Shown: positions 9,994 to 21,610 of the stretch, in pieces
How positions within the stretch are numbered: position 1 is the stretch's first letter
How the letters are laid out: each line of letters starts with the position of its first letter
DNA from: Toxonevra muliebris
Lineage: Eukaryota; Arthropoda; Insecta; Diptera; Pallopteridae
DNA: 64,000 nt
NCBI GenBank assembly: GCA_963691655.1
Contig: OY829326.1
Span: 91,567,235-91,631,234, forward strand
Direction: 5' to 3'
Made by a program: the position numbers and the translations under genes
The notes under the pieces: model-generated
What the model was told of the DNA's origin: nothing
Database searches by the model: none
Seen by the model: only the letters and a program-made list of their open reading frames with translations

Positions 9994-10758
9994 AATAAAA
10001 AAAGAAACAAATTTATTTAAAAATGTATAAAACAAATATGTGTTATTATTATTAATAAGAAACACGAAATAACATTCTTGTTATGACTAGTTAAAAAATT
10101 AAATGAATGGGTCCGATTTTTTGAGTAGTCATAGTTCACCAGTAACCAATACAACAATTGTAAAAGGTCTCAAAATAGTTTCATCAAATTTCTTGTACAT
10201 TTCTCTTGATGCAACAAAATTTGTTCAATGTTATAATTTTTTTAAGTAAGTCTTTTGTTCTTTTCAGCTAATTTTCGAATTATAATTTTGTCAGGATTAA
10301 TTTGGGGAAATATTATTTCCACATTCGCTACCTGAAAGTGCTTCCCTGAAGTACAATTACATTTTTATGATAACCAAAACATATTTAAGTTTTTACAGTT
10401 TTTGCAATAATATGCAGAATAGATATTATTGCAAAAACTGTAAAATTAGGGAATAAACTGTAATATTTGAGGGAAATACGTAAGACTGCATGCCGACCGA
10501 AAAAACTGTAATTTACAGATAAATCTGTCAATATGGCACCGCTGGTATGCAGATAATTCGTTAGATTATTCTAAGAAATGCCGTTCTCTCTCTCATTTGT
10601 TATTTACTCCCGCTAAGCAATGATTTTTACAACGATGAATGGAATGCTTTGTTCAACGAGTGAATCTTAAAGAACTTCCAACGCTAATATTTTGGAATTG
10701 GCTAAACCGATTTTAAATCTGATAATTTTTGGCTAACCTACTTGTCAAGCTCTTTAAA
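9994..10758. other. Non-coding interval with one perfect hairpin
   Basis: Contains the hairpin listed at 10391-10445. The rest is AT-rich with no supported gene. Confidence 0.45.
10391..10445. repeat. Perfect 23-bp inverted repeat (hairpin)
   Basis: Arms 10391-10413 and 10423-10445 are exact reverse complements, each starting or ending with TTTTACAG/CTGTAAAA, around a 9-base loop (GCAGAATAG). The length is like a small-RNA precursor, but a miniature transposon tip or a replication-slip palindrome is equally possible. Confidence 0.7.
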
Positions 10759-12481
10759 TCTATAATCGTAGAGTTTTGTGTGTATGACATCGTGTAACTT
10801 CTGAACGACTGGACCGATTGAAGTCATATTTCCAGAATATATTTTCTTAGGTGGAAGGATGGATCATAGCTATTCATAATGGCTTTTAGTAAAGTGGGCG
10901 TTGCACGTCCCACACAATCCTAATAGTTTTTTTGGTATATCTTAAGAACCATTTATAGCACAGTACAGAAATTTGGTACATTAACGAGAATTAATTATGC
11001 CATGCTACAACAAAAATATGGGAAGGATTGACAAAGGGGGTGTGGCACCTTCCATAGAACCTGAACTCCCATTTTTTCTCCAAATTTTTCAACTAATATT
11101 TTCTACTACTTTTTCAACCAATATTTTCTACTATTATTGTAGTACTTATTCTCTACTACTTTATTAATACATTTTTTCTTATTTTCTACTACAACTTTCC
11201 ACTATTTTCCACTACTATTTTTACTACTTTTTTAAAGTTTTTTCTACTAAAATTTTTTACTATTATTTCTACTCCATTTTTACTATTTTTGTATAACTAT
11301 GTTTAACTATTTGTCTACTACTTTTTCTGCTACCTTTTTACCACTCTTTACAACAATTTGTAATACTATTTTCTATTCTTTTTTCTACTACTTTTTCTAC
11401 TACTATTTCTACTACTATTTTCTTCTACTTTTTTGCTGCTATTTTCTACTACTTTTTTCATTCCCTTTTCTACTATAGTAGAAATATACTTCATGAAATA
11501 TCTTAAGACCCTGCCTAGCTATCTTAAAATGCGATAGGTGGCGCTGTAACAAATTCTATATTTATAATAAATATGAAATTGGTTCAAATTTTTAAATAAT
11601 TTCAAGAATGGTCTTTGATATGGATATAGAGCGTCCTGAAATATTGTTTCTATAATTCAACTGGATCATAATAAAATTAATCCTAAAATTTTGTTGGGTA
11701 TATCTCAAAAATCATTTATAGTACAGTACAGAAATTTGGTACAACAACGTGAATTAACAATGCCATGCTATAACAAAAATATGGATGGGTTGACAAACGG
11801 GGTGTGACACCTTCCATATACCCTGAATTTTCATTACGGGGTATCTTAGTATGGAAGTATTATTTGTCAATACCGGATTTAAAAAATTCTCTCGCTTTGT
11901 TGGATTAGTGGGTGTTGCACCATGCACTACTTCTATTTTCTACTACAATTTTAATTTATTTTTTCCAACATTTTCTTCTTATATTCGACTACTTTTTTAC
12001 TACATTTTTCTACAATTTATTGTTATTTTCTACAACTTTTCTACTTCTATTTTTCTGTTTTTCTACATCTATCTTTTATTTTTATTATTTTTTACTATTA
12101 TTTCAACCAATTTATGAAATACCTCAAGAACCTGCCTAACTATGTCAAAATTCGATAGATGGCGCTGTAACAAATTCTATAATAAATTCTATTTTTATAA
12201 TAAATATATATTTTTAAATAATTTTTGGGATTCGATATAAATTCTAAAACGGTCTTTAATATTCTTCTGCAAATCAAATACTTTTAAAAATGCCAATTTT
12301 GATGCTTCATTTTTAAATCTAAAACTTTTACCAAATTCAATGTACGTCCTTTAAGCTTGAATTGTCATTACCAATGTTCAATTTTAAACACCAAGAAACT
12401 TCATTCTTCTTCATTAAAATAAACTTTAATTTTGCCTCTTCTTCGTAGAAAGGACAGAACAACGTCTGCCGTGTCAGCTAG
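10759..12481 (+). mobile_element. Non-autonomous Helitron-like element
   Basis: The 5' end TCTATAATCGTAGAG follows an A. About 40 bases in lies a CTTCTGAACGACTGGACCGA segment, which I recognise as typical of insect Helitron left ends. The 3' end is GTCAGCTAG before a T, after CAACGTCTGCC, matching the CTAG terminus and A/T insertion rule of Helitrons. There is no Rep/helicase coding. The interior holds two diverged copies of a roughly 765-bp unit (from about 10931 and about 11697), each carrying a TTTTCTACTA-rich tract. The terminal hairpin is weak, so the assignment is likely rather than certain. Confidence 0.55.
11080..11475. repeat. TTTTCTACTA-type minisatellite
   Basis: Degenerate tandem copies of TTTTCTACTACT-like words run for about 400 bases. 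A second, shorter tract lies at about 11930-12110 in the diverged tandem copy of the same unit. Low-complexity open frames across the second tract are artefacts of this composition. Confidence 0.85.
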
Positions 12482-13246
12482 TATAATATAATAGTGTAGC
12501 ACTTCTGGAATAAAAATGTAGTTACACTAATAAATGTATAGATGACTGAATTAATGTGATTATAATAATTATTATTACTATTATTTTTGTTTAGTTTAGG
12601 TTTTTTACTATTACTATATGTTGATTTATTGAATATAATAATACAATAAAATTTATATATATTTTGTTTAATTTAAAACTATGAATAAAAATGAAAACTT
12701 CCGATGCTAATATTTAATATATTATTACATTTATATACATTTTAGATTTTTCACATTGCATTGTTATCCAGTTTTGAACTATATTTAAAGTTTCAAGTTT
12801 GTAGCTCATCGGGAAGGTAGTTTAAAATCGATTGAAAAATTCCACTCGAACAGACTGACCGACAGACAGACAGCGAGTTGATATAAATGTGGTAATAAAA
12901 AAACAAACATTTGTGCAACATTTTTTGGAAGTAAACTGGTATTATCACCACCATCAGTAAATTTTATTAATATAAGTAGATGGAAAACAAATATCATTTT
13001 TATTTAGAAAAATCCATTTATGGTTATTCAATTGGATTTATATTGCAGCAACACAATGTGTACAAAATAATTCAATCGAAATAATTCTAAATGAATATGC
13101 TACAGTAGCAAATGCAGCATATTCAAATATAAATATAATTTTGAATTGCAAATGAGGTTATAAAAATTGTTGAATGCTGGCTGGATTTATTAAAAAATGT
13201 GTTCAAAAAACGTCATCAAGTAGAAAACTTTAAGCCGCATTCTATA
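12482..13246. other. Non-coding AT-rich interval
   Basis: No supported gene or element ends. A run of GACAGACAGACAG-like sequence lies near 12860. Confidence 0.45.
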
Positions 13247-13254
13247 GTTATTAG

Positions 13255-13949
13255 TAGGACAAGGAATTTCATGCACTAAAAAATAGAAAATATGCGCATA
13301 TAATATGCACTTAAAGTTCAAAAATATGCAACTAAAACTGTAAAAAATGCTCTAAAAACATCTAAAATATGCAATTAAAAACAAAAAATATTTTGTTTTT
13401 GATCGCTTATTTCCGGTAAAAAAAACTAAAAATATTGCATGTAATTTAACAAACAAAGGACGAAAACAAATTCAATTTAAAATATAAAATGAATTTATAA
13501 AAAGCAACAAAAAATGTAAAATTAACATAAAAAGTTTAACATTAATGGTAGTTAAGTATATACAATGTAAATGATCATGAGATCAATCCTCATTTATTGT
13601 TTTGTTGGCGTAAACAATAAAAAAATTTTTGAAGTTTTCAAATACAAAACTTTCCCGATTGGGCCTTAAAAAATGTTTCTATAAAGAAAATCATCGCTCA
13701 ACATCAACACTCGGACGATAGGAGCATATTTGAAAGAACAACATTAAAAAAAAAAAAAAAAAGAAGTTAAATATGCAAAAATATGCACAGTTTCCCAAAA
13801 ATATGCATTTATTGTAAAATATGCAAAAATATGCACTAACAATTGAATGCCATTTTAAAAGAAATTTCATGATTCGTAAAGATAACTTGACTATTTTACT
13901 TTTGAGATGCCCATTAAAAACATGCATTTGCATGGAATTCCTTGCCCTA
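13255..13949. mobile_element. hAT-type non-autonomous element rich in ATATGCA words
   Basis: Ends TAGGACAAGGAATTTCATGC and, inverted, TAGGGCAAGGAATTCCATGC are about 21-base terminal inverted repeats. They are flanked by a perfect 8-bp duplication, GTTATTAG (13247-13254 and 13950-13957), the hallmark of hAT insertion. The 695-bp interior has many AATATGCA repeats and no transposase. Open stretches inside are not coding. Confidence 0.88.
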
Positions 13950-13957
13950 GTTATTAG

Positions 13958-15319
13958 TTTCTGTTTTCATTTCGGATGCGTACAATGCTTTTGCCGGATC
14001 CGACAGTGGAACGCATATGCGTTATAAAATATTTACGATGTGAATTATGATGTGACTTGTCTAAACTTTCTGCCAAAAAAAAAAAAAAACCAAATAAAGA
14101 ATCCATGCTCAAAAGTAGACTATAAATATTTTACGCATGACAGCCATTTTATTACCTCACCTCAAACAATAACGGACAAAAGCATTGAAAGGACTTACTT
14201 ACTTAGATTATTTGAATTAAGTTATTAAAGAGGATACATTTCTACGCCTGGGTACTTTACATAGTAAGTAATATTGTCTGAAATGTAAAATTTTCTTTTC
14301 TACAAAAGTTACACATTTTTGCATTTTCATCCCATACATTAACAACATTTCGAAAATGCTGTCGAAGATCAAAGCATTTTGTTAATTGCCTTGACGCAAA
14401 AAAGACTAAAAATTAAAAATCACTGCATGCTTCACCGACGCAGAGTCTGTGATTTTCAAAAAGGAAACAAAAATAAGCATAAAGTAAAAATGCAAAACTC
14501 AAACCACTATAAGGTTTACATACAAACTCTCAACCCCACGTGCAAACGGAAGAAATGTAGACTGAGTCACAGAAAAAGTCATAAAATTTTATATGCACCT
14601 AAATGTAGGCTATAAAAAAATTTCCTTTTTTTCCAATTTCCAAAGCATGTCGTGAAATTTTAACCTGTATTGTATGTGGTTTCAATTTTCATTTAATTTT
14701 TATAAGGAAATGAAGATGCACAGTGTAGAGAAAAATTTTAATATATTGTGTTGATAAAATTACAGTAGAAAGTTTATGTGAATAGACTAGAAGTATGTTG
14801 TAATAAAGAGTTTTAACCCTCTAGTTCCCAAAATTTTGATTGATTTAAAAAAAATTTGGGATTGATAAATTTTGATGTAAAAAACATAAATCTGATCTCA
14901 AAACTTTAAAAAATTGAATGGGCGTGGTTTAATGAAGCCGGAAATGTTGATCGCCTTAATTGACAAACCTTTTATCAATTTGTTTTAAGTAATTAAATAT
15001 TTTGTATCAAAAATTCAAATTCCTAGCTACTCACTAGCTAGTTTTTTTTATTTAGTATGACGGGAAGTATTTTATTTATTTTTAACTCAAATTCAATTAA
15101 AAAATTAATTTTCCTGTTTTTCACAAATTTTCGACTTGGACTGGCGCTAACGTCATTAAGAATTTTGTGGCCCTGGGGCCAATATTTTGAGGGGCCCCCC
15201 AAAATTAAAAAAAAATTTTAAATCTCGAAAAAGCAAAACTCCATGCAATTGTTGCATGTTTTTATAAGTTGAAACGAAGTAAAAACCGTCACAAGACAGA
15301 TATGAGTTCAGACGATTCG
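13958..15319. other. Non-coding interval
   Basis: Several short open stretches (for example 14040-14228 and 14379-14615) show no domain and have AT-driven composition. A G/C-rich patch, GGGGCCCCCCAAAA, lies near 15192. Confidence 0.4.
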
Positions 15320-15322
15320 TTA

Positions 15323-15931
15323 TGCAGGCTACACACGATACAGCGAGTTGTACAACATGACCATGTTGTACAACAGTTGGTCCAACGGCTGGATGAGAAT
15401 CAAAATATTTTAATTTTTGGTGGGCGGAGTTAACGATTGTACAACGAGTTGTATCGTTTGTAGCGATGTTGTACAACTTCAATCGTTTTTAATAGTTTTT
15501 TAGTAGACTATGAAAATTAAATCTAGAGGTTAATTTTCAAAGTCATGACTTAATCGTTTTCGTTTCATTGTTTCATCAATTTTTATTGTTTTGATGAAAA
15601 TGAGTGACAAAATGCCATAAATAGAAAGTAATGAAATAACGTATAGATGAGAATTAAAGAAAAAAGATGAAAGCAAAAGAAAAAGTAGGGCTGGGGCGGA
15701 TAAAATTTGTGAGTCCAGTTTATGGTATTTCGAAACTCTAGAATTTCTCAATGATATTGAGTTGCCTTCTAATCCCATTCAATTCATACATTTTCCCACT
15801 TGGTTGTTAGCAATACGAAGAACAAAGGAATAATGAAATTGTACAACTCATTGTACAACGTGTTGGAAAGTGTGTAGTTCAACTCATCGTCCAATGTGTT
15901 GTACAACAGATTGTATCGTGTGTAGCCTGCA
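15323..15931. mobile_element. PIF/Harbinger-like miniature element
   Basis: Terminal inverted repeats begin TGCAGGCTACACACGATACA on both ends. They are flanked by a 3-bp TTA duplication (15320-15322 and 15932-15934), the target preference of PIF/Harbinger transposons. The 609-bp body lacks coding sequence. The sub-terminal regions carry many copies of the palindrome GTTGTACAAC, possibly transposase-binding repeats. Confidence 0.85.
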
Positions 15932-15934
15932 TTA

Positions 15935-16327
15935 TACCCTTTTTCTCACTTTGAAACCATAGGAATTTATATGCAATTTATAAATAGAATATCCAATCAT
16001 CGAAACCATTTCAACACTTAAAAGATATACAATTGATATTTATGGTATTTTGGATAATCAAGCAATACTCAAAGTCCTAATTTACTGATCTTAGAAGTCA
16101 GTGGTCGTCAGTAATAGCTTATCCCCTTCTTTTTCTATTTTTGGTTGTTAAGTCCTGATATCCTACAATTGAATCATGGAGCTCATAAACGAGAGATACT
16201 TCTTTATCTTTTCTATCTTAGGCAAGATGGTTATGAATATCGACTTTAAATTATTAAAAGTTGAATTAGGTGGAAATTTATTTCACCCAGAATTAGTTTT
16301 ATCAGCGGCATTTATTAATTTATGTAT
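15935..16327. other. Non-coding interval between two miniature elements
   Basis: No supported feature. The open stretch at 16176-16430 crosses the left end of the next element and is not a gene. Confidence 0.4.
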
Positions 16328-16335
16328 GCTAGAAG

Positions 16336-16804
16336 CACGGTTGCCACTTACTCATTTTATTTTGTACCAATATTTACAAAAAAATGTACCAAATGGGGAA
16401 ATAATGTACCATTTTTTTCATATCGAATAAATAACTTTCTTAAAAACTTTTCGTCAGTTTATTGTATATCATTATATTAATAAGAGTATTGATTTTAATT
16501 TATTCCTTAATTGTTTTTCTTATTAGACTCAAGTTAAGGTTCATTAACATGAATATAAATTTAGTCGATTCTTCAAACTACATTTCGTCTACTCCATTTT
16601 TAATACAACTTATTTCTTGCAAAAAAATTGCTAAGTCTGAACAATTTTCTAATTTCTAAAGTATTTTGAAAATATGTTTACAATTCTTGATTACTATAAA
16701 AGCTAACTTTGCCCACAGAATGTACCAAATTTTAAAAATATGTACCAAGCGCAGAAAAATGCAAAAAAAATTATTGATCGAATTCTGCCAAAGTGGCAAC
16801 CGTG
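16336..16804. mobile_element. hAT-type miniature element with TGTACCAA repeats
   Basis: A 14-bp perfect terminal inverted repeat, CACGGTTGCCACTT, bounds 469 bp. The flanks GCTAGAAG (16328-16335) and GTTAGAAG (16805-16812) form an 8-bp duplication with one mismatch, as in hAT insertions. TGTACCAA words recur near both ends, inverted with respect to each other. No coding capacity. Confidence 0.85.
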
Positions 16805-16812
16805 GTTAGAAG

Positions 16813-17204
16813 TATTTGTTATATTTTTGCTTCTCACTGCTTTCATATACTCGTGGTTACAATTCAAGGTTAAAATTTTGATTGTAAAATTGAGAAGGAA
16901 ATAAAAAACGGAAAACAAACTTTGTGGTTTTAATTTAAACTCACAATAAGTATAAAATAATTCAGAAATAATGAGTGATAGAGAGATAGAGGGAAAGAAT
17001 AAGATTAAGTGAGTGTGAGTGGAAATGTTTGGCAACTCTCATAAATAAATTAAGAAAGTATAAAAATTGCAATAAAATTTGTATGAGGACACTGAGTTCA
17101 AATTAAATTGAAATTAAGTTTCATAGATTTTACTAAAATTGTTGAAATAAAAAAAGGACAAGCTAAATAGATGACAACCAGTTTAGGTTAAACTGTGTAA
17201 TAGT
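16813..17204. other. Non-coding interval
   Basis: Contains part of a 110-codon minus-strand open stretch (16703-17035) that overlaps the right end of the hAT-type element and has no domain. I see nothing else. Confidence 0.4.
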
Positions 17205-17908
17205 TTAAGGATGTAGTCTGGTGTTCCCGCCTAATTTTCAAGGTTCAATTTCGGGAATTTTTTATTATAACAAAATATGTAAAATACAATCATTTAAATT
17301 TTTGTATATGTTATTATTAACATCTTTAACTGTTTCAAAAAAAATATTTGGAGTTTATTTTACGATAGTTTTTTAGGTTTTTTTTTACGTCCAATGTGGT
17401 CACCTAATGAAAAAGGTGTGTGGCTGGCGCGGGTGATTGCGACACTTGAAGTCATCTGAGTCAAAAAATTTAAATAGAATATCGTTTTGCTGACTTGCTC
17501 TTCTGGCAGGTAGTAGATTTAAATATTTTTATTAAAAAGCAACGAAATGGTCGACTTTAAAAAAAAAATTTAAAAAATCGCGCTTTTTTTGTTGAAAATC
17601 GGGATAAAAAATAGGAAATAATGATTAAAAATAAACAATTTTACTACTTGTGAGAGCCATTAACGTGTAAAATAACTGATTAAAATTTTAGCCTAATCGA
17701 CAAAAAAAAAACGTTGTTTCGAGAAAAACGCTTGTCAAGTATGAACAACTTACAGCGCGTAATTATGAGGAGCTCTCGACTATGTGCTATAACTTCGTTA
17801 ATATTTTGAATTTTGGTCTGAAATTACTTAATACCGTACTCTCAATATATTGTACTTTCGAAATACATAATAAAAAAAAAAAATTTTAAACTCGAACACC
17901 AGACCATC
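17205..17908. mobile_element. Inverted-repeat element with GGTCTGGTGTTC-like tips
   Basis: The left side reads GTAGTCTGGTGTTCCCG. The reverse complement of the right side reads GATGGTCTGGTGTTCGAG. A non-coding body of about 700 bp lies between. A target duplication is not clean, although TTA/TTAA words flank it. It directly abuts the TTAA-flanked element at 17922. Confidence 0.5.
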
Positions 17909-17921
17909 TTACTAAACTTAA

Positions 17922-18570
17922 GGGGTTATATACACTTGTGTGGGCCGAAAGAATCGAACATTTTTTTATTGAATTTTATCAAACTACATCTTCTTGCGAA
18001 AATATTTTCCAAATAGTATTGAGATCTGAGCACTAGAGCCAAAGTTACAGCTGTCAACAGCGCGCTAGCTCCGATTACCTGGACATGTTGCCCAAAGTTT
18101 AAACGCGATTATCTCGAAATGTTGTTTTTCAAAAAACTTCCCTTGCGGTGAGAAAGAACCATTTCACCAATCGATCTGAATTTTTACTAGCTAGCTTTTT
18201 TTTAGTGAACGTATGAATTTTTATTTGGAACAAAAATTTTTTTTTTGGCCAACAAAACCAAATTTTCATATCCTCAAAAACCAAGAACTTTAAAAAAATC
18301 ATCACCATTTTTTTTTAAAATGTATTTCACAAAATCCTTCATTCACTAAGAGCGTGACGATGAAAAACCGTTCTTCAGTTATCGTTCTTACCGCAAGGGG
18401 TTATGAAAAAAGGTGTTTTGGCACAACGGCCGTATCGTCCCTAGTTGTCAACATTTTTTGTTAAAAAAATTCATGAAATACCTTGAAACATCAACAAACA
18501 AATATACGATGACTTATTCTGGCAAGAAAAAAAAAAACTTTTTTTTCCGACAACAAGTGTATATAACCAC
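17922..18570. mobile_element. TTAA-flanked miniature element (piggyBac-like target)
   Basis: Inverted ends GGGGTTATATACACTTGTGT and, from the right, GTGGTTATATACACTTGTTG are flanked by TTAA on both sides (17918-17921 and 18571-18574), the target duplication used by piggyBac transposons. The 649-bp body has no coding capacity. Assignment to piggyBac rests only on TTAA, since the terminal bases differ from the classical CCC start. Confidence 0.7.
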
Positions 18571-18574
18571 TTAA

Positions 18575-20100
18575 TACTACAAATCTTTTTAATTTATTTT
18601 GCAATAACACTCGCATTTAAAACTGTTTTTGCATTTACAAATTATTAGTTTTGGAATTTATTTGGAAAAAATTTATTATTTTTAATTTAAATAAAATAGT
18701 CGTTTTGTAGAATACTTTGGGATTGATTTTCTGAAAAACGAACGTACTGGAAATATTTAGTTTCTGTAGTAAAATTCATTGGCCAAAACTCTACTAGGAA
18801 TGGTTGTTATATTTGGTCCATATTGTTTATACAAACATCTGCTGTCTGCACGATGCATCTCTTTTTTAACATTTTAAAAAAGTCGAAGCGAACTCTGTTC
18901 TCATCTAACCTTTTTACACATGCCTTTAAAATATGCAAAACAAGTCTTCGTACTTATACTCGTATTATTTTCTTTTTGCAAATGCTGTTTTCATTTATGA
19001 ACAGTGTGCGCGTGTTTTTGAAAGCTGTAAGTATGTATATCCATATGTAGGTAAATACTTGTGAAAAGTTTTCCAATGGCTACATTTATTTTGAATCACA
19101 TTATTATTATAAATATTTGAATGAAGATAATGAAATTTAATAAACAAACTTCCATCAAAAGGAAGTTTGTTTATAAGCTTGTACTACGTGTGAAGCAGGA
19201 ATCAATTATAACTTGAATACGTGATTTTTTTTCATAAGCCACTTAAATAAGGTTTGTTAAATATTTTATGCAATTACACTTTGCCAGCAATTGTGAATAA
19301 ACTCGTCCGTCTGTTGTGCTGCAGAAAAAAATAGTTGCTTTGGAAAATTTATCTCCTTCGATTTTTATGTAAGTATTGTAGCACATACCATGAAATATAT
19401 TAACCCATTAAATCCTGCCCTTAAGTCACGCCGCACGATTTTCTTAAAAATCGTTGGAGCTGTTCACATAGGCAATAGAATTTAGCTTGCCAAATTTCAG
19501 ATTGGTAACTTCACGCATTTTGGAGATTTAGAATGGGTATTTAAATACCCGACCGGTTTTTCTGGGTTTTTAGTGTACATGTAATTTTTTATGTGGCATC
19601 AATCTTCTATCATCTGTTTCGTGAAGTAAACAAATTAAAATGTTGGGCGTACAGATGAGCGATAGAGCACGTTGCTGCCCATATGATGTCAAAACAGAGT
19701 TTATTTGGAAAAATTTTTATTTTTTCAATTTTTTTCAATAAAAGTTTAATAAAAACTGTTCTTCATATTAAATGCTTTGCCTTTAATTGTACATTTTGTA
19801 TGTATATTCCACGTTTTGCCGGTTAGATATTTAAATACCCAAATCAGGGAATTGGGTCAAGAGACTAGGTGAGCTCGGTGATCGCGAATTTTTTTTACAA
19901 AAAAGTCATAGCAATTTTTCCCTATTAACTCACTTTTCACTGTCCTTTATAATTTTTTGGTTTTTGAAAAATCGCTAAGTTTGACCTTGCAGAAGGGCAG
20001 GAAAACATTGGAATTCTACCTAACTCCATTCTTCTTTAATTGAATAAAGAAAACGTAAGCCCGATATTTGCTACCAGTCTCGAGATATTCATATATTTAT
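18575..20100. other. Non-coding interval with a small hairpin and a possible inverted-repeat element
   Basis: A CCTGCCCTT word near 19415 is inverted near 19995 with partly matching neighbours, perhaps the ends of a decayed element. GGTATTTAAATACC palindromes occur near 19535. The 75-codon open stretch at 18823-19050 shows no domain. Confidence 0.35.
19140..19174. repeat. Perfect 14-bp hairpin
   Basis: ATAAACAAACTTCC and GGAAGTTTGTTTAT are exact reverse complements around a 7-base ATCAAAA loop. No transcription signal is visible. Confidence 0.65.
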
Positions 20101-20710
20101 GGGAAATTTTCTGTCAAAGGGAGACCCCCCTTCCCCCTGTCTAAAACTGATTAGAGTATTTTAGGCCATATTTGAGCTCAAATGAAAGCTTATTATCTCT
20201 AGTTTCAAACCTCAAAAAATAAAAATCCTAAAAAACAGTATTTCGTGTCTTACATTAATGACTTGTCATCAGAAAACTTCCCAAAAAAACTTATTCTTCA
20301 TTTTTCATTTTGTTTTCACTCTAATTAAGCACCCCAAAGGAAACAGAGACCTACTGCGATGACGTCGTTGTTTCTGAGTAACGCTAAAAGTATGTTACAG
20401 TCATGTTAAGGAATGAAAAATAAAGAATTAGTTTTTTGTGAAGTTTTCTGATGACTTGAGACACGAAAAACTGTTTTTTGGGATTTTTTATTTGGAAAAT
20501 AATATTAGGTTCATGTTCACCAACTGAAATTACACAAAAATAAGCTTTTCCCGTGGTTTTATGGTGACTTGGGTATATCCCATATAGTATGTATATGGGA
20601 CATTCTCTGTCAATGGGAGACCTCTTTGTCCGAAATTGGTTAAGATATTTTAGGACATATTCTGGCTCAAATGAAAGCTTATTATCTCTAGTTTCAAATG
20701 TCACAATGCC
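20100..20710. repeat. Imperfect palindrome inside a diverged direct repeat
   Basis: The blocks at about 20101-20215 and 20590-20700 are direct copies (GGGAGACC..., CAAATGAAAGCTTATTATCT). The segments at about 20216-20312 and 20411-20495 are inverted copies (for example CATCAGAAAACTTC). This nested arrangement suggests repeated insertion or rearrangement of one element family. Open frames across it are not coding. Confidence 0.55.
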
Positions 20711-21037
20711 TTTTTTGATTTGACATGATGGCGGACCAATATGGCAGTTGCAAGTCTATGACCTCACCTTGAGAGAATAGTTTTACCCAAGTCATCATAA
20801 AAGAACACATGAAGCCTTTTTTCGTATATTTTTTTTCGCTGAATATAAATCTGATATTATTTTTCACGGAAAATGTTACGTATTATCAAAAATGTCCAAA
20901 AAGGCTGTTTTTCGGGTCTTACGCTGTCAAAATTTACTGTAACACTTTGATACCGTTTCGCCCAGGAAAAATCAAGATTTTTCTCACCAGACGGAAAAAA
21001 TTTTGCATCACATTTTACCATAGTACTTTGCTATCGT

Positions 21038-21602
21038 CAGAGTTGGTTAGTAATGATTCCTTTAGGAATTAAATTCCATCTCCATTCCAATTACAAGGAA
21101 TTGCAATTGGTACTTTAATGTTTTCAATTCCTTAGTAATGGAATTGAAAATTTTTTCGATTCCATTACAAGAAATTGTATTTTGTAATTAAAAATTCCTC
21201 GAAATTTCGGAAAATATTGTAAAATGCTTCTAATAAGCCGTTACGAGAAATGACCTTTTAATTACTTTTTAGGAATCATTCCACCTAAATTACTTTCCAA
21301 GAAAGTAATTGATTACACTTAAATAATAAATTCCTTTCTTTTCAATTACATTTTCAATTCCTTTAAGGAATCTATATATTTTTAATTACAAAATACAATT
21401 CCCTGTAATGGAATCGAAAATTTTTCTAATTTCATTAGCAAGGAATTTAAAAATTTTAATTACCGATTACAATTAATTGCTTGTAATGGAATTGAAACTT
21501 TTATCAATTCCATTACCAAGGAATTGAAAACATTAAAGTACCAATTACAATTCCTTGTAATTAGAATTGGAATTGTAATGTAATTGAATTTACCCAGCTC
21601 AG
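21038..21602. mobile_element. Complete hAT-type miniature element of AATTCC/GGAATT blocks
   Basis: Ends CAGAGTTGGTTAG and, inverted, CTGAGCTGGGTAA are flanked by a perfect 8-bp duplication, GCTATCGT (21030-21037 and 21603-21610). The 565-bp body is largely made of alternating GGAATTG/CAATTCC words in inverted order and can fold on itself. It is the complete copy of the family whose fragment begins the window (1-283). Confidence 0.88.
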
Positions 21603-21610
21603 GCTATCGT

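Noticed and set aside
11851..12139. F/Y/L-rich open frames resembling membrane proteins
   Set aside because: They are translations of a TTTTCTACTA minisatellite and have no start context or homology.
19401..20010. Possible decayed element with CCTGCCCTT tips
   Set aside because: The inverted similarity is short and no target duplication could be found; kept only as a remark.
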